A stretch of 64,000 bases of DNA from Podospora comata (taxonomy: Eukaryota > Ascomycota > Sordariomycetes > Sordariales > Podosporaceae): assembly GCA_017354895.1 (NCBI GenBank), contig CP071499.1, forward strand, positions 1,984,001 through 2,048,000. Reading direction: 5' to 3'. The notes beneath the pieces are model-generated. The model did no database searches, was not told the DNA's origin, and was given only the letters and a program-made list of their open reading frames with translations. A program made the translations under genes and the position numbers. Shown in pieces: positions 32,792 to 43,717 of the stretch. How positions within the stretch are numbered: the stretch's first letter is position 1; the number at the start of each line of letters is the position of its first letter.

Positions 32792-33765
32792 TGTGACCTC
32801 TATATACAGGGTGGGCGAGGCAGTAAAGAAAAGAGTGGTTTTGTGAATGTGTAATACGGGGAGGCGGGGGTGGTGATGTTCGCGACGCGGTTCGCGATAA
32901 TTACTTTGGTGGTGAACAGCTACGGTGGAATAATTTGATCGAGTGACGTCGTTGCCAAGGGGTGGGATTTGGATGGGTTTAAAACTAGTGGGCACGGCAT
33001 GGGAAAAAGCGGGCATGATTACTTTGGACGGGGTCCTCTTGGATTCTAGTGTAGACAGATACTACAAAAAGGGGCATATAAGTGGATTAGATCGTGAATG
33101 ATCATCAACAGACTCCTCAATTGCCGTGAGAAGGCATTGAAAGATGGTCAACATGCAACTCAAACTCAATGAGCTACGCAGGAGATCGACATCGAATATC
33201 CTGTCCAGAAAGCTTAATCCCAGCCACATATTATTAGCCTCCCCCACACTCCCCTCCCAGCGCACAGACAAACCTGTGTGGCTGGAGTTAAACCTTCCCG
33301 CCAAGCCATAAATGAGGGGCAGCACCCAGGCACACCAAGGCACGGCAAGGGATGTCCCCTGAAGAGGGCGCCCTGAAGAATGCCCGCAATCTCACAAGAG
33401 ACATGGCCCGCGACGACAAGCCTCACCACACCACATCTCGGTTGCCGACCTTCTCCCAATTTGCTGAAATAGACACGAACAAACGAGGCTCCGCAGCTTC
33501 ATTTCACGGCCCGTCGCCAGACTAATTAACCTACCTTGAAAAACTAGGGGACATCCGCTGCCAAAATTATCCATCTTTTAGGGGATAGGAGAGAGAGAGA
33601 GAGATCCGCTGACGCAACTGGCCCCGAACGGACTGCTTACCTGTTCTCACGACCCGAGACTCCCGGACTTTTCGTTGAACAGCTTGGAAAAGGAAAACCT
33701 ACTTTGTACACGAACAACACTTGCATGAGAGAGAAACAATCCAGAAATCAACATTTGCCAAAAAC
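32792..33765. other. Divergent promoter region, about 1 kb
   Basis: It lies between the NDUFAF2-like gene (-) and the calponin-homology gene (+). It has a short GA run near 33590-33604. No gene seen. Confidence 0.55.
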
Positions 33766-36134
33766 ATGGCGTCCGTGACATCGCTAGACGGCGACTTGCG
33801 CCGGTTGCGCCTGGAGAAGTACACGCCCGCCGCTGCGAACGAGGCAAAGCAATGGATAGAGAGTGTCATCGGCGAGACCTTGCCCGGAAAAGACCTGCTC
33901 GAGGGACTCAAAGATGGTGTTGCTTTGTGCAAGTAAGTCTGCCGCCGCACTGGTAACCTGTTGTACAACAGTTTGAAGGTTGACTAACACATGCCCGCCC
34001 CCCTAGACTCGTCAACCTCGCCATCGGTCCTCCAGGAGTCAAGTTCAAGAAATCCGCCATGCCTTTTGTTCAGATGGAAAACATCTCCCACTTTCTCCGC
34101 GCCTGCCAAACACCACCTCTCAACCTCCAACAGCACGACATGTTTCTGACTGTCGACCTCTACGAGCGAAAAGATCCCGCCCAGGTCCTCCAGTGCCTTG
34201 GTGCTTTCAGCCGGGCGGCCAACGCTGCCAACCCAGACACCTTTCCCAATCCGATCGGTCCCAAAGCCAAGAACCCGGCGCTGTTAAGTCCACAACCGAC
34301 GGGTTACAATACTCCTCCACTCATACGTGGCCGGGGGAATTCCAATGCTAGCAATGCCTCGTCTTCGGTGTATGGCAGGGGAACGCCGTCATTATCGGCA
34401 TCGAGAACAGGGGGTGACGACGGACCATGGGGCCGGGCCAAGTCCCCAACGAACGGTGCAACTTCTCCTGGTGTTAGTAGCTGGAGTAAGAAGGAGCACG
34501 AAGGCGCCACATCTCCGGCCTGGAACATCGCCCAGTATGGCTACATGGGCGGTGCCAACCAGAATAACCTAGGGATCGCCTTTGGTGGCAGGAGGCAGAT
34601 CACTAGTGCTGGTCCTGCAGTCCCAAGCTTGTACGAGAAGGAGAAGAAGAGAAAGGAGGAGGCCGAGAAGCTGAGGCTACAACAAGAAGAAGAGGAACGC
34701 AAGAAGAAGGCGGAACTCGAAGCGGAAGAAGCACGGGCCAAGAAGGAAGAGGAGCGAAGGTGGGAAGAGGAGGCCAAGCGGATCAGGGAAGAAGAGCGGA
34801 GGAAAATTGAAGAGGAGAAAAGACGGTGGGAGGAGGAGGAACGGCAGTGGAAGATGACAGAGGAAAAGAGGCGCAAAGAGGAGGCCGAAGCTGAAAGGCG
34901 GTTGCAGGAGGAACGTGCGAAGGCTCGACAGCAAAAGAGCGGGTCCGAGCTTCGTGGTCAGTACTTGAGCCAATATCAAGCGGGTCAGGAGTCATCAGAT
35001 AAGGAACGCATCAGACAGCTCGAAGAAGAGCTTGCAAAGGCACGAGAGAGGGAGGCCCAGTATGAGCGGGAACGTCAGGGGCGGTCTCGCGGACATGGGA
35101 ACAGGGATGCCAAGAAGGCGAGGTCTCGATCTCGCAGCCGGCCTGCTGCTGCGGACAAGGTGAGCAGACAGGACTCGTGGAGTGTGAGGGATGAGCAGAA
35201 CTTTGCTTCGAAATCGTGGCACCATCACCAAAACGAGGTCGACATTGAAGAGGAACCTCCGTTGAGCCCACCGCTTCCATCACAGTCACCGAGACCACTC
35301 CCCGACCCGGCAAAGGTTAAGACCCATCGCACGGGAGAGAAGTCGTCTTTGCCACCACCGAATTTGCCCATCAGGAAGCAGCCCACTGGTGGTCAACCGC
35401 TTCCCATCGCGAAGCAGCACACTGGTTCTCGCCCTCTTCCTGATCCGACTACTTACTCCGCGACAACATCCCCAGAATCAACCCGACAACTCCCCACCCC
35501 TGGGTCGGCTGGTAGTAACAACCGCAGCCCGTTTGCAAAGCCAACTAGCCCTCGCTCCTCCAAACAAACCACCAGCCCCTTTTCCACTAAATCAACTACC
35601 ACACCCTTCTCAACCAAACCGCCCACCAACTCCCCCTTTACATCCAAACCAACAACCAACTCCCCCTTTGTATCCAAATCCCCCTTTGCCAAACCCGCCC
35701 CCCAACCTACCTCTCGCACCGACAGGTACCTCTCCTCCAACCCCGCCCCCCTCCACCCCCCCCCTACTTCAACCTTTGTCAAAGAACTTGCCGGGACGGT
35801 AGACGAACAAGCAGAGGAGGATCGCCGCCGTCAACAAGCCCAGAAACAGACAAAGGCTGCCGGGTGGGCTAGCAAGTCCCTCTTGGAAAGGGAGATGGAG
35901 CTGGAGAGACAGAGACAAAAGGAGTGGGAAGAGAGCCAGAAGGAAACGGCCAAGGCGGTCAGGACGGCGGATGGGGTGGAGGGGATTGGAGGTGGGATAG
36001 GGGGTAGGTGGGATGTGGGACAGTGGAGTGGGTATACGGGGGGTGATGGGCAGAATAAGGGCGGGCAGGGGATTGGGGCCAATAGAAGGCAGATTGTGGG
36101 GCCTAGGCCGCTGCCGGGGAATGGGGGGAGGTGA
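33766..36134 (+). CDS. Calponin-homology (transgelin/Scp1-like) protein with long coiled coil, 2 exons
   Basis: An actin-associated protein of the transgelin type. Exons 33766-33932 and 34007-36134 give 764 residues. A single type-3 CH domain occupies about residues 15-155, with AKQWIESVIG, LKDGVALCKLVN and ENISHFLRAC as landmarks. A calponin-like repeat follows near 250 (YGYMGGANQNNLGIAFGGRRQ). After it come a highly charged coiled coil (about 280-430) of Glu/Arg/Lys, an Arg/Ser patch, and a long Pro/Ser/Thr-rich disordered region with repeated PF(A/S/T)(S/T)KP-type units. Near the C-terminus a second calponin-like element appears (SGYTGGDGQNKGGQGIGANRRQ). Yeast Scp1 is only about 200 residues, so this is the expanded filamentous-fungal form, which would bundle actin in cortical patches or hyphal tips. 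Confidence 0.9.
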
Positions 36135-36561
36135 GTGTAGAGGTTTTGGTAATGGGGGGGAGGGCTGATGATTTTTATTTGTAAAGGGAGGATAGAGAAT
36201 ACCCGGTTTGGGATGGTCAGAATGATACCAGATTTTCTGTCAAAGATACTTTTGTCAGGTTAGGCGTGGTGTGTGTGTGGGTGGGTGATAATAGATGACA
36301 ATCCAGCAGAGAGTGTTTAGGCTTTGTAGAGATGATTTTTGATATTTTTCACTTTCGCTCCTATGTTAACACCCCTACTCCGACAGGCATGAAGAATATG
36401 ACGTGACAACAAGGCAAACAATGCTTTTCCAACCATGCCGAACCAAACCACAAGACGCCGTCGCTCCCATAACTCCCAACCATGCATGGCTTATAAACAA
36501 CCCCTTCCCTCCCATATCATACAACCCACCACCCCATATCTTACATCCCCCCACTGACCAA
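36135..36561. other. Convergent 3' flanks
   Basis: About 430 bp between stops of the CH-domain gene (+) and MIP1 (-). It might include a short alternative last exon of the CH gene (36187-36298), described as a finding. Confidence 0.5.
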
Positions 36562-39500
36562 CTACCTAGTAAAATCCCACTGCACCCTCTCCCTTCCCTT
36601 TTCCCTCCCCCCATCCCATTTTTTACTCCCTCCACTCCCACTCCCCCCAGGCCAACTCTTGTACCTGACCCCCTCCAACGCCTCCCTCACCATGACCGGC
36701 TCCCGCTGCCCGTACCTCGCCACCCCCGGCAGCAGCTTAGCACTGGCACTATACGGCTTTTTGAGAATCTTGACCGGCACCTTGGGGATGTATTTCTCTC
36801 TCTGAGCTTCTCCCCTCGTCTCTCTTAATATCTCCCTAAACTCTGCCTCGTCGTTTGCGATCTGTGCCCTGATGAACCTGAGCTTGGACTTCTCGTCTTC
36901 GTGGGCGTGTTCCTCCTCCTGGAGCTGTTCCATCACTGGTTTGCGGGGGACATACTTGATGTGATTGACTCGCGGAGCATATGTTGGGTCGGGGTTTATA
37001 GTTGGGTCCAACCGGGCGAGGGAGCCTTTGGAGAGGAGTTGATTGATGTCGACTGTTTCCCCTGGTGGGATGGGGATTGGGTTGGAGGGGGTGATGCATG
37101 GCATGTCGACTTCTTTTCTTAGGACGGTGTCAATGTCTACCGCGGAGAAGAAGGCGCACGATTGGGGGAGGTCGTGGATGCCGACTTGCTGGGCAAACAT
37201 TGCCCTCGTCCAGAGGTTGGATATTTGAAGCGCCATCGCAGCGCGGTACTTGTCGTGTTCTTGGACCAGATATCGAATCTCGTCGTGGACCGTGATGGCG
37301 AGTCGGCAGGCAATGTTGAATCTCCGGGTGAGGTAGTCCATTGAGACGATGAGGAGGTGGAGGTAGTCGACTCCAGAAGACTGAATGGCCCAGTTGATTC
37401 TCGAGGTCAGATACCCCCCCTTTGACAAAAACCTCGCAGTCAACGCCTCGGTGATGCCCGCCCCCAACACGGGGGTGCGAGGGTGGGATTGCTCGGCGAA
37501 TTCCTCCAGCTTGTTGAACACAAACGACTCTGTCCCTCCGCGCCAAAAGGGGCGTTTATACAGGGACTTGCGATTGGTTTTTGTGCCCTTTGTCGTGGCG
37601 TATAGCTTGCCGGCGATGTCGAGTGTTTCCTGCTCGGAAAGGGAGGGGTTGAATTGCCTGAGGAGCTGGCCGGCGAATTTTAGGCCCGCACCGTAAATAC
37701 GCCCATAGTTGAACACCTTGGCGTCGTTGCGGGTGATGCCCAAAATGGCGGCGGTGCGGGAGTGGAGGTCGGTGCCTTGGGCCTTGGTGCCCTCCAATGT
37801 CATGAACCCGATGGCATTCCCGCCGTGGAGTTTAAACGTTGCGTCTCCCACCACAGAGGCGATCCAGAGCTCTTCTGAATCAACGTCGGCGCCGACAAAG
37901 ACGTACCCCGGTGGAGCGCGGACCATGGCTTTGAGCTCGGAACCGACGCGGTTCTTTTTTGCGTTGGAGGCCGTGAGCCAGGTGTTTTCTACCGCGCGGC
38001 GGGTCACGGTGCCCATGGGGATGACCTGAGGAAGAATAAACCCTGGTGTTGGGGCATCCTCGGGGAGGTCTTTGGGGCGGACAGGCTCGGGGAGGTTGGA
38101 CTCGTACACCACCAGCTGGGACATGATCCTGTCGCGGGAGCTGATCCAGTAGGAGCAAGAAGCGTTCATCTCCAGGGCCTCTTTGGCATAGTCGTACTCC
38201 GACGACAACGTCCCCTTTTCGAAATAGCTGAGATAGCTCTTTGCCATGGGGTTGGTGCAGCGAGCCGTGGGACCGTCCTTGTGTGGCAGCTTGAAGTAGG
38301 CGTGTTTTGTGTCCTCCTTGACGGCCAAGACTGTCTCCCCCTCGAAATCACAGGGCTTCATCTGCTTGTCGAGGTACTTCTTCATATCGGCCAAGGGCAC
38401 TCTAAAGGTCCAGCCATGCTTATCCGACCAAAACAACGGGTGTCCATCCCAGGACAGCCGGAGAAGAAGTGGTGCAATTCTTGTTCGCACAGTGAGGTTG
38501 ATAGGGCCTTTCGCCTTGGGAAACAGATTTCTATACCAATTTGGCTCCCCTGGCATCTTTTGGTTCTTGTATTCTCTCGGGGGGCTGGTCGGAGTCCCTT
38601 TGGTCATCTTGACCTCCTGTCCAGACCAGTCCAGCTGCGACATCCAGGGATCGGTACTCCACTTCTCGGGCTGCTTTTTGATTTCGAGAGCCTTGTCTGT
38701 AAGGGCAACCAACCGCTCCCGGACACCATCAGATAGCTTCCTATACGTGGCTTCCGCATTGGCGATGTAGGAGTCCCATGTTTTGTTGACGGGCAAAATC
38801 ACATTCGATAGATGCCTCAACGCAGCGAAGCTAACAGGATGTGGGCAGACGCGAAGAAAGTTGGGAAACACCACTTGGTAGACACGATGGGTGATGGCCA
38901 CATCAGCAGCGCAGTAAGTCAAAAGCTCATCCAGCTGCTGGTTGATGCCATCTCGGTCAAACTCGCCAAAAGCGTTGCGGGCTTCTTTGTCGATTGTGAC
39001 GCCGAGGTGGAACTGTGCAACATCCCGCAGTGAATTGATCGAACTCCTTTCCACCCAAAGTTCTTCCTCCTGAGCCGAAAACGCACCATTGTTCAACAAT
39101 TCGACGAGCTCGACATTGCTCGACTCCTTGGCGATCTTGTCCCGAAACTCGCGGTCCTTCCTGTGCTTCATCCACGTTGGTCGTTGTTGCGAACACATGC
39201 CATTGACAGCAACGTGCAATGACATGGTGTCCAGGAACGAATTCCTCGTCTGTGTCAGGCTGTATTCCTCCAATATCCTCGCCCGATCGTATCCGATATT
39301 GTGCCCTATTATCACCCGCTCTTTTGTTGGATCGCCCACCGGGATGAGCTGATGTTCGTTTTCTGTCTCGCCCAACAGCCACGGCGACAACCAGGCATAC
39401 CAAGCATCGGCCGTCGCAGCGCAGGCCATGACGGCGTAAGGGCTTTCCTTCCACATGACCTCGGTGTCAAATGTCATGGCTTCTCCCTCAGGCGCATCCA

Positions 39501-40029
39501 CTGGCTCGGTCCGGCCATCGGCGTAGTACTTTGTCCACCCGCTCCGGCGCACCCATTTTCTCGGTTTCGGTGGCGGATTTGCCAGGGCAAACCGCTTCGC
39601 GTGGGTGAGGAAGGGCTCGGCGGCATCGACGCCTAGTTTGTGGAAATGCTCGTCGAGGGTGCTTCCGACCAGCGGCGGAAGATCGAATGCGACGGGCGCC
39701 GAGGTGTCGGTGTTTTTCCCCAGCAGTTCGTGACGTCGAAGGTGGTCCCGCGCAAGATCGACCAGCTCTTTGGAGGGGGGTGAGGTGTTGCCCTTGGGGA
39801 ACAGCTGGTCGTAAATGTGCGAGCTCAGTTGCTGTACGCCAATCTCGTTGTACCGCGCAGTACATGGCACTGATAGGTTTTCGGTGGTTTCGTCTTGAGT
39901 AGCAGCGGTTTGCGAAATCCACCGCCGGGATGAGATGGGACGTCTGCCGGCGCAGGGTCTCGCAAGACGGATGAAGCTGGCGACCGGCGCGTCTCGTCCT
40001 GCCGCGACCCTGCGGTAAGGGAGCAGCAT
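36562..40029 (-). CDS. MIP1: Mitochondrial DNA polymerase gamma catalytic subunit
   Basis: The family-A polymerase that replicates mitochondrial DNA. Single exon of 1155 residues. The N-terminus (MLLPYRRVAAGRDAPVASF, rich in Arg/Ala/Ser, no acids) is a matrix-targeting presequence. The 3'-5' exonuclease domain has motif I TFDTEVMW at about residue 186 and a later YCAADV. The polymerase domain has motif A VGADVDSEELWIAS (about 711), motif B RNDAKVFNYGRIYGAG (about 766) and motif C VHDEIRYLV (about 913), each with its catalytic residues. A long basic C-terminal extension of about 150 residues follows the polymerase core, as is known for fungal Mip1. The start is the first ATG with a good presequence. 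It diverges from the SIM/RING gene. Confidence 0.97.
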   Translation of the reverse strand: MLLPYRRVAAGRDAPVASFIRLARPCAGRRPISSRRWISQTAATQDETTENLSVPCTARYNEIGVQQLSSHIYDQLFPKGNTSPPSKELVDLARDHLRRHELLGKNTDTSAPVAFDLPPLVGSTLDEHFHKLGVDAAEPFLTHAKRFALANPPPKPRKWVRRSGWTKYYADGRTEPVDAPEGEAMTFDTEVMWKESPYAVMACAATADAWYAWLSPWLLGETENEHQLIPVGDPTKERVIIGHNIGYDRARILEEYSLTQTRNSFLDTMSLHVAVNGMCSQQRPTWMKHRKDREFRDKIAKESSNVELVELLNNGAFSAQEEELWVERSSINSLRDVAQFHLGVTIDKEARNAFGEFDRDGINQQLDELLTYCAADVAITHRVYQVVFPNFLRVCPHPVSFAALRHLSNVILPVNKTWDSYIANAEATYRKLSDGVRERLVALTDKALEIKKQPEKWSTDPWMSQLDWSGQEVKMTKGTPTSPPREYKNQKMPGEPNWYRNLFPKAKGPINLTVRTRIAPLLLRLSWDGHPLFWSDKHGWTFRVPLADMKKYLDKQMKPCDFEGETVLAVKEDTKHAYFKLPHKDGPTARCTNPMAKSYLSYFEKGTLSSEYDYAKEALEMNASCSYWISSRDRIMSQLVVYESNLPEPVRPKDLPEDAPTPGFILPQVIPMGTVTRRAVENTWLTASNAKKNRVGSELKAMVRAPPGYVFVGADVDSEELWIASVVGDATFKLHGGNAIGFMTLEGTKAQGTDLHSRTAAILGITRNDAKVFNYGRIYGAGLKFAGQLLRQFNPSLSEQETLDIAGKLYATTKGTKTNRKSLYKRPFWRGGTESFVFNKLEEFAEQSHPRTPVLGAGITEALTARFLSKGGYLTSRINWAIQSSGVDYLHLLIVSMDYLTRRFNIACRLAITVHDEIRYLVQEHDKYRAAMALQISNLWTRAMFAQQVGIHDLPQSCAFFSAVDIDTVLRKEVDMPCITPSNPIPIPPGETVDINQLLSKGSLARLDPTINPDPTYAPRVNHIKYVPRKPVMEQLQEEEHAHEDEKSKLRFIRAQIANDEAEFREILRETRGEAQREKYIPKVPVKILKKPYSASAKLLPGVARYGQREPVMVREALEGVRYKSWPGGSGSGGSKKWDGGREKGRERVQWDFTR

Positions 40030-40095
40030 TCTATTTTGTCTGGGGGAATGGTGCGCGCCCCTTCAAGTCATGGTGCCAAGTGGGCTGCTTCTATT

Positions 40096-40105
40096 GGAAC
40101 GTTCC
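40096..40105. promoter_or_regulatory. Heat-shock-element-like palindrome upstream of MIP1
   Basis: GGAACGTTCC is a perfect 10-bp palindrome containing GAA and TTC in head-to-head array, the core spacing of an HSF site. It lies 67 bp upstream of the MIP1 start codon. Only two clear pentamers are present (three are usual), so binding is uncertain. Confidence 0.3.
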
Positions 40106-40124
40106 TTTTTTCGAAAAAAAGGAA
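40102..40124. repeat. T6CGA7 inverted repeat
   Basis: TTCC-T6-CG-A7-GGAA forms a near-perfect inverted repeat overlapping the palindrome just upstream of MIP1. Poly(dA:dT) of this kind often marks nucleosome-poor promoter DNA; that role is inference. Confidence 0.6.
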
Positions 40125-41178
40125 AAAAAGAAGACGAAATTTTGGGTCCTGGCGGGGATGCTACGACAGTGAGGCCCCGCTCACGGCGGCAGCCAGCAGT
40201 AGCTGATCCCAGTCCTGCATGGTGTGTGGGGTCTGGGCTTCTCTGGGCGTCCGCAGCGGGACCATTTGATTCCCAAAATCCCATGCTGTGGCACCTGTCT
40301 TGTTGATAAGATCCGTCCGGGTATTTCGCAAAGAGTACGGAGGAGCTCTCATCTGAGGGTTCCTTGAAGATTGATTATATGATGGTATACTGTTGAGAAA
40401 TGTGATCACAGGTATGCTCTCACGTGCAAACAAGCCTCTTCACAGGATGGTGGTGCTTGGAGTCACACATCGGAATATGTATGTCATAATTCAGGTAGGC
40501 ACAGTAGAAAAGGCAGCTTGTGGATGGGTGAGGTGCTAGCGGATCTCCGAGCCCAGCCAAGCATGGAAGGCAACCGCAAACTTTTGAAAAGTCCTCACCA
40601 GGCAAGCAAAGTGCCCCAAAAGTGCCAGGTCAGCACATGCTGTCAGTCTCATGCTGTGATTGCCGAAACAGGCCCTGGATTGGCTGCTAATTAGCAAGTC
40701 ATGAGATAGACAGAGGAATCTTTCGTAGAGGTAATAAGTGGGGTGAGTGAGTGATATTGGCGAGGAGCGGCAAACGCAGCGGAAAGACAGGCGGGCGGCT
40801 TGCTGGGCTTGAGCTTGGGTTGGGGCAGTTCGGACCAAGAGAAGGTATAATTTGGAAGCCGCCTCGCTCGCTCGTCGACCGCTTGTTGAGAGAGAGGCGC
40901 CTGTCTTGCGTCTGTCTGTCTGGCGATACGACGACCCCTTATTAATGCCATTGCCCCCCTTTTTGTGTGTCTTTGTGGCCTTCCACTACGTGCTTTCCAG
41001 TCCAGGTGCTCACATCATAAGCTCTCGGGGTGGAGTTTGTGGTAATATCCTAGCTGTCTGTCATTGCCGCCTTTTCCTACTACCATCTTCATGTTGCTTC
41101 AGGCAGCTTCATTATCTCTATATACTTTTCCCCCCGTCGTGGCTCGTCTCTCGCTTTCCCTTTGCTGCAGCAGCAATC

Positions 41179-42990
41179 ATGGCCAACAACTTTTTTGACT
41201 CGGGCTTTGACGAGTTCCTTGGAGGTATGGACAGATGTGGAACTCCCTCGAGAAGTGCAGGTGCAAATTGGCTCCAGCCGAGACTAACACAGTTTTTGCC
41301 ATGAATGACCAGAGCTTGCGAATTTTACACTTCCCTTCCCAGGTCTGCCTTTACCAGCACCCTCTGCTGCGAGCAACCGCCAGCAGCACACATCTCAGCC
41401 AGCCCTAGGACGCCCGGCATCCGTCTCCTTCGAGCTCCCCAGACTCCCTGCCTTCGGAGCCGTGTGGCCGGTGCCATCAGCACCACCGCCGGCCCTTCCT
41501 CCCCTTCCCGCCCTCCCCGGGGCCTCGTCGTGGTCTGCAGCGCAGCAGTGGCAACCACCACGACAGCCTGCACAAGCCGGAGCTCGTCCTGGCGCCGCTG
41601 CATCATTTATTTCCAGACCCACTTTTCCACTTTTACACGGCGCCCCCCACCCTCCGACGCCGATGCCGTCAACGGCTCCGGTTACCACTTCTCTCCCTGG
41701 GCCCTTCTTTCATCAACCATCAACAACAATCGGCTCAACCTCACCCTCCGCCTCAGCCGAATCCGGTCCTGCGAATCTGCCACAGCCACGGCGCACCACT
41801 GTCAACAACCCCTCCCAATTCCTCCCTTCTTCATCTCGTCCCGCTAATTCACTCCACAATACCGTGAATACCCCGAGAACAATCACCCCAACCCCACCTG
41901 TGCACCAGCGCGAACCAAACAGCGACGACTTCTATCTGAACCAACTCACCCCCGACTTTTCCACCCCTTCTCTCGAATCAGACAGCGACCGCTTTTACCT
42001 CGACCAACTCTCTCGTGATTTTTCCCGCCCATCGCTCCCTTCCACCTCTGCTACTCCACAAAGGTCGGCCACGAGGAGCAATAATCCCGGCACCAACAAC
42101 GCATTCAGCCAGACACTCCACAGGATTCTTCCCCCTCCAGCGCCACCCGCTGGCCTGAGAGCCCCCCCGCCACCTTCGACAAGATCCACGCCAACCTCGA
42201 ACACCAACGAAGAATCCAGCGACTCCGACTCGGCCTACACCATGCCAGCGTCATCGCGACCAGTGCGTCGTCGCTCTGGGCAAGCTGACCGCCTCACGCT
42301 CCCTCATGTCCCTCATATCCCTCGCGTCTCGGGTGCCTCCTCATCCTCTTCCGGCGCCGCTGCCGCCAATCAGCCACAAGCAAACTCATCAAAGTCACAG
42401 CTGAGCCAGGCTCGGACAGCACCGCAAGCAACGCCGAGGAGAGCGAGCAATGGCTCGATATCTGCGGCAGGGTCCGGCACAAAGCGCAAACGCGAGGCGT
42501 TTGAGATCGATGACGATGATCTGTTTGGAGACAACGACCTAGAGGTTGTTGACTTGGTGGACAAGGACGTGGCTGACCTGACGTCGGACGAGAAGGAGAA
42601 GGAGGAGGACAGGAAGAAGAATTGGGTCAAGCTGTCGCAGTTTCAGTGTGTCATTTGCATGGATGATGTCACGGATTTGACGGTCACCTATTGCGGTAAG
42701 TCTTTTTTTCCAACTCGTGTGAATTTTTAATGGGAGGCAATGCTAATGGATTATTTTGTTCAGGTCATCTCTTTTGCAGCGAGTGCCTACATTCAGCCCT
42801 CCAAATAACACCCCACAAGCGGATCTGCCCGATTTGCAGGCAGAAAATCGAGAACAAGAATGCGAGCGGGAAGTTTGGGCCTAAGAGCAAGGGGTATTAT
42901 CCTCTGGAGATTAAGCTGATGACGAAGAAGAGTTTGGGGAAGAAGGTGGCGGTGGCTGCTGCTGCTGGTAGAAATACCGGCGAGCACTGA
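41179..42990 (+). CDS. SIM- and RING-containing E3 ligase, Slx8/RNF4-like, 3 exons
   Basis: Probable SUMO-targeted ubiquitin ligase. Exons 41179-41224, 41343-42695 and 42764-42990 give 541 residues. The long N-terminal region is Pro/Ser/Asn-rich and disordered, with two near-repeats (SDDFYLNQLTPDFSTPSLES and SDRFYLDQLSRDFSRPSLPS). Just before the RING is an acidic stretch with two SUMO-interaction-like motifs, EVVDLVD and VADLTSDE. The RING (about residues 450-495) is complete C3HC4: CVIC, CGHLFCSEC, CPIC, split by intron 2. A basic tail follows. In yeasts Slx8 acts with Rfp/Slx5 in turnover of sumoylated proteins at damaged forks. SIMs plus RING in one chain would let it act alone, as RNF4 does. 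Identity as Slx8 rather than another RING protein is likely but not proven. Confidence 0.87.
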
Positions 42991-43717
42991 GTTTTTGCCC
43001 TTGGAACAAAGGGCGATTTCGGCTGAAAGCCTTGTTTTTTCACAGGGGGGCAGCGGCAATGAGATGAGCGTGTCTGAATCTGTGCAGATATGAATGGATT
43101 CACTTGGGGGAAATGGATGGGCTGTATATAGCAAGAGCCCCCACCTCCCCCTCCTCAAGTTTTGAAGGCAGGAAAGCGCGACTTTTTCAGGCATTTACAT
43201 ATGGGTCAGGGTCATGGGACATGGGGAAACGAACTAGGCGCTAAAGGGTTTTGTGTTGTCAGGCACATTAAATGGGAGCAGGCGTGGGAGTTTTTTATGA
43301 AATATACCCCTTTCTTTCTTTTCTTTTCTTTTATGGTGAAATATGGGGGTGGTCCTTGGGTCTTTTTGTGATTTGGGGGTTGATGGTGGGATATATAAAG
43401 GATATGGGGAGGAGAGAGAGATTGGTGTTTATAGAGGGTGGTGGTGTTTGGTCAATGGTACATGGGAATGGAAAAAAAAATGTTTGATACCGTGAATCCC
43501 ATCAAACGCCATTCTTTTTACCTCCTCTACCCGACGACAGTCCTACCCAAATCAGACACTTCTTTCTACTCCATTCGAGATACATTCGGCTCACAGCTGT
43601 CTATGGAAACACCCACTTCCATATTACCACCTCCCTTTTCTCCTCCATGGCCGCCGCCAGTCTCCCCATCTTACTCGATATCTTTTCTTGCTCATTGACA
43701 ACCCCTCACGGTCCCAT
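42991..43717. other. Convergent 3' flanks
   Basis: About 730 bp between stops of the RING gene (+) and NUP192 (-). It is rich in G and T homopolymers on the + strand. No gene seen. Confidence 0.55.

Larger units (their letters stand above)
40030..41178. other. Divergent promoter region, 1.15 kb
   Basis: Between MIP1 (-) and the RING gene (+). Near MIP1 it holds a perfect GGAACGTTCC palindrome and a T6/A7 inverted repeat. No gene found. Confidence 0.55.
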
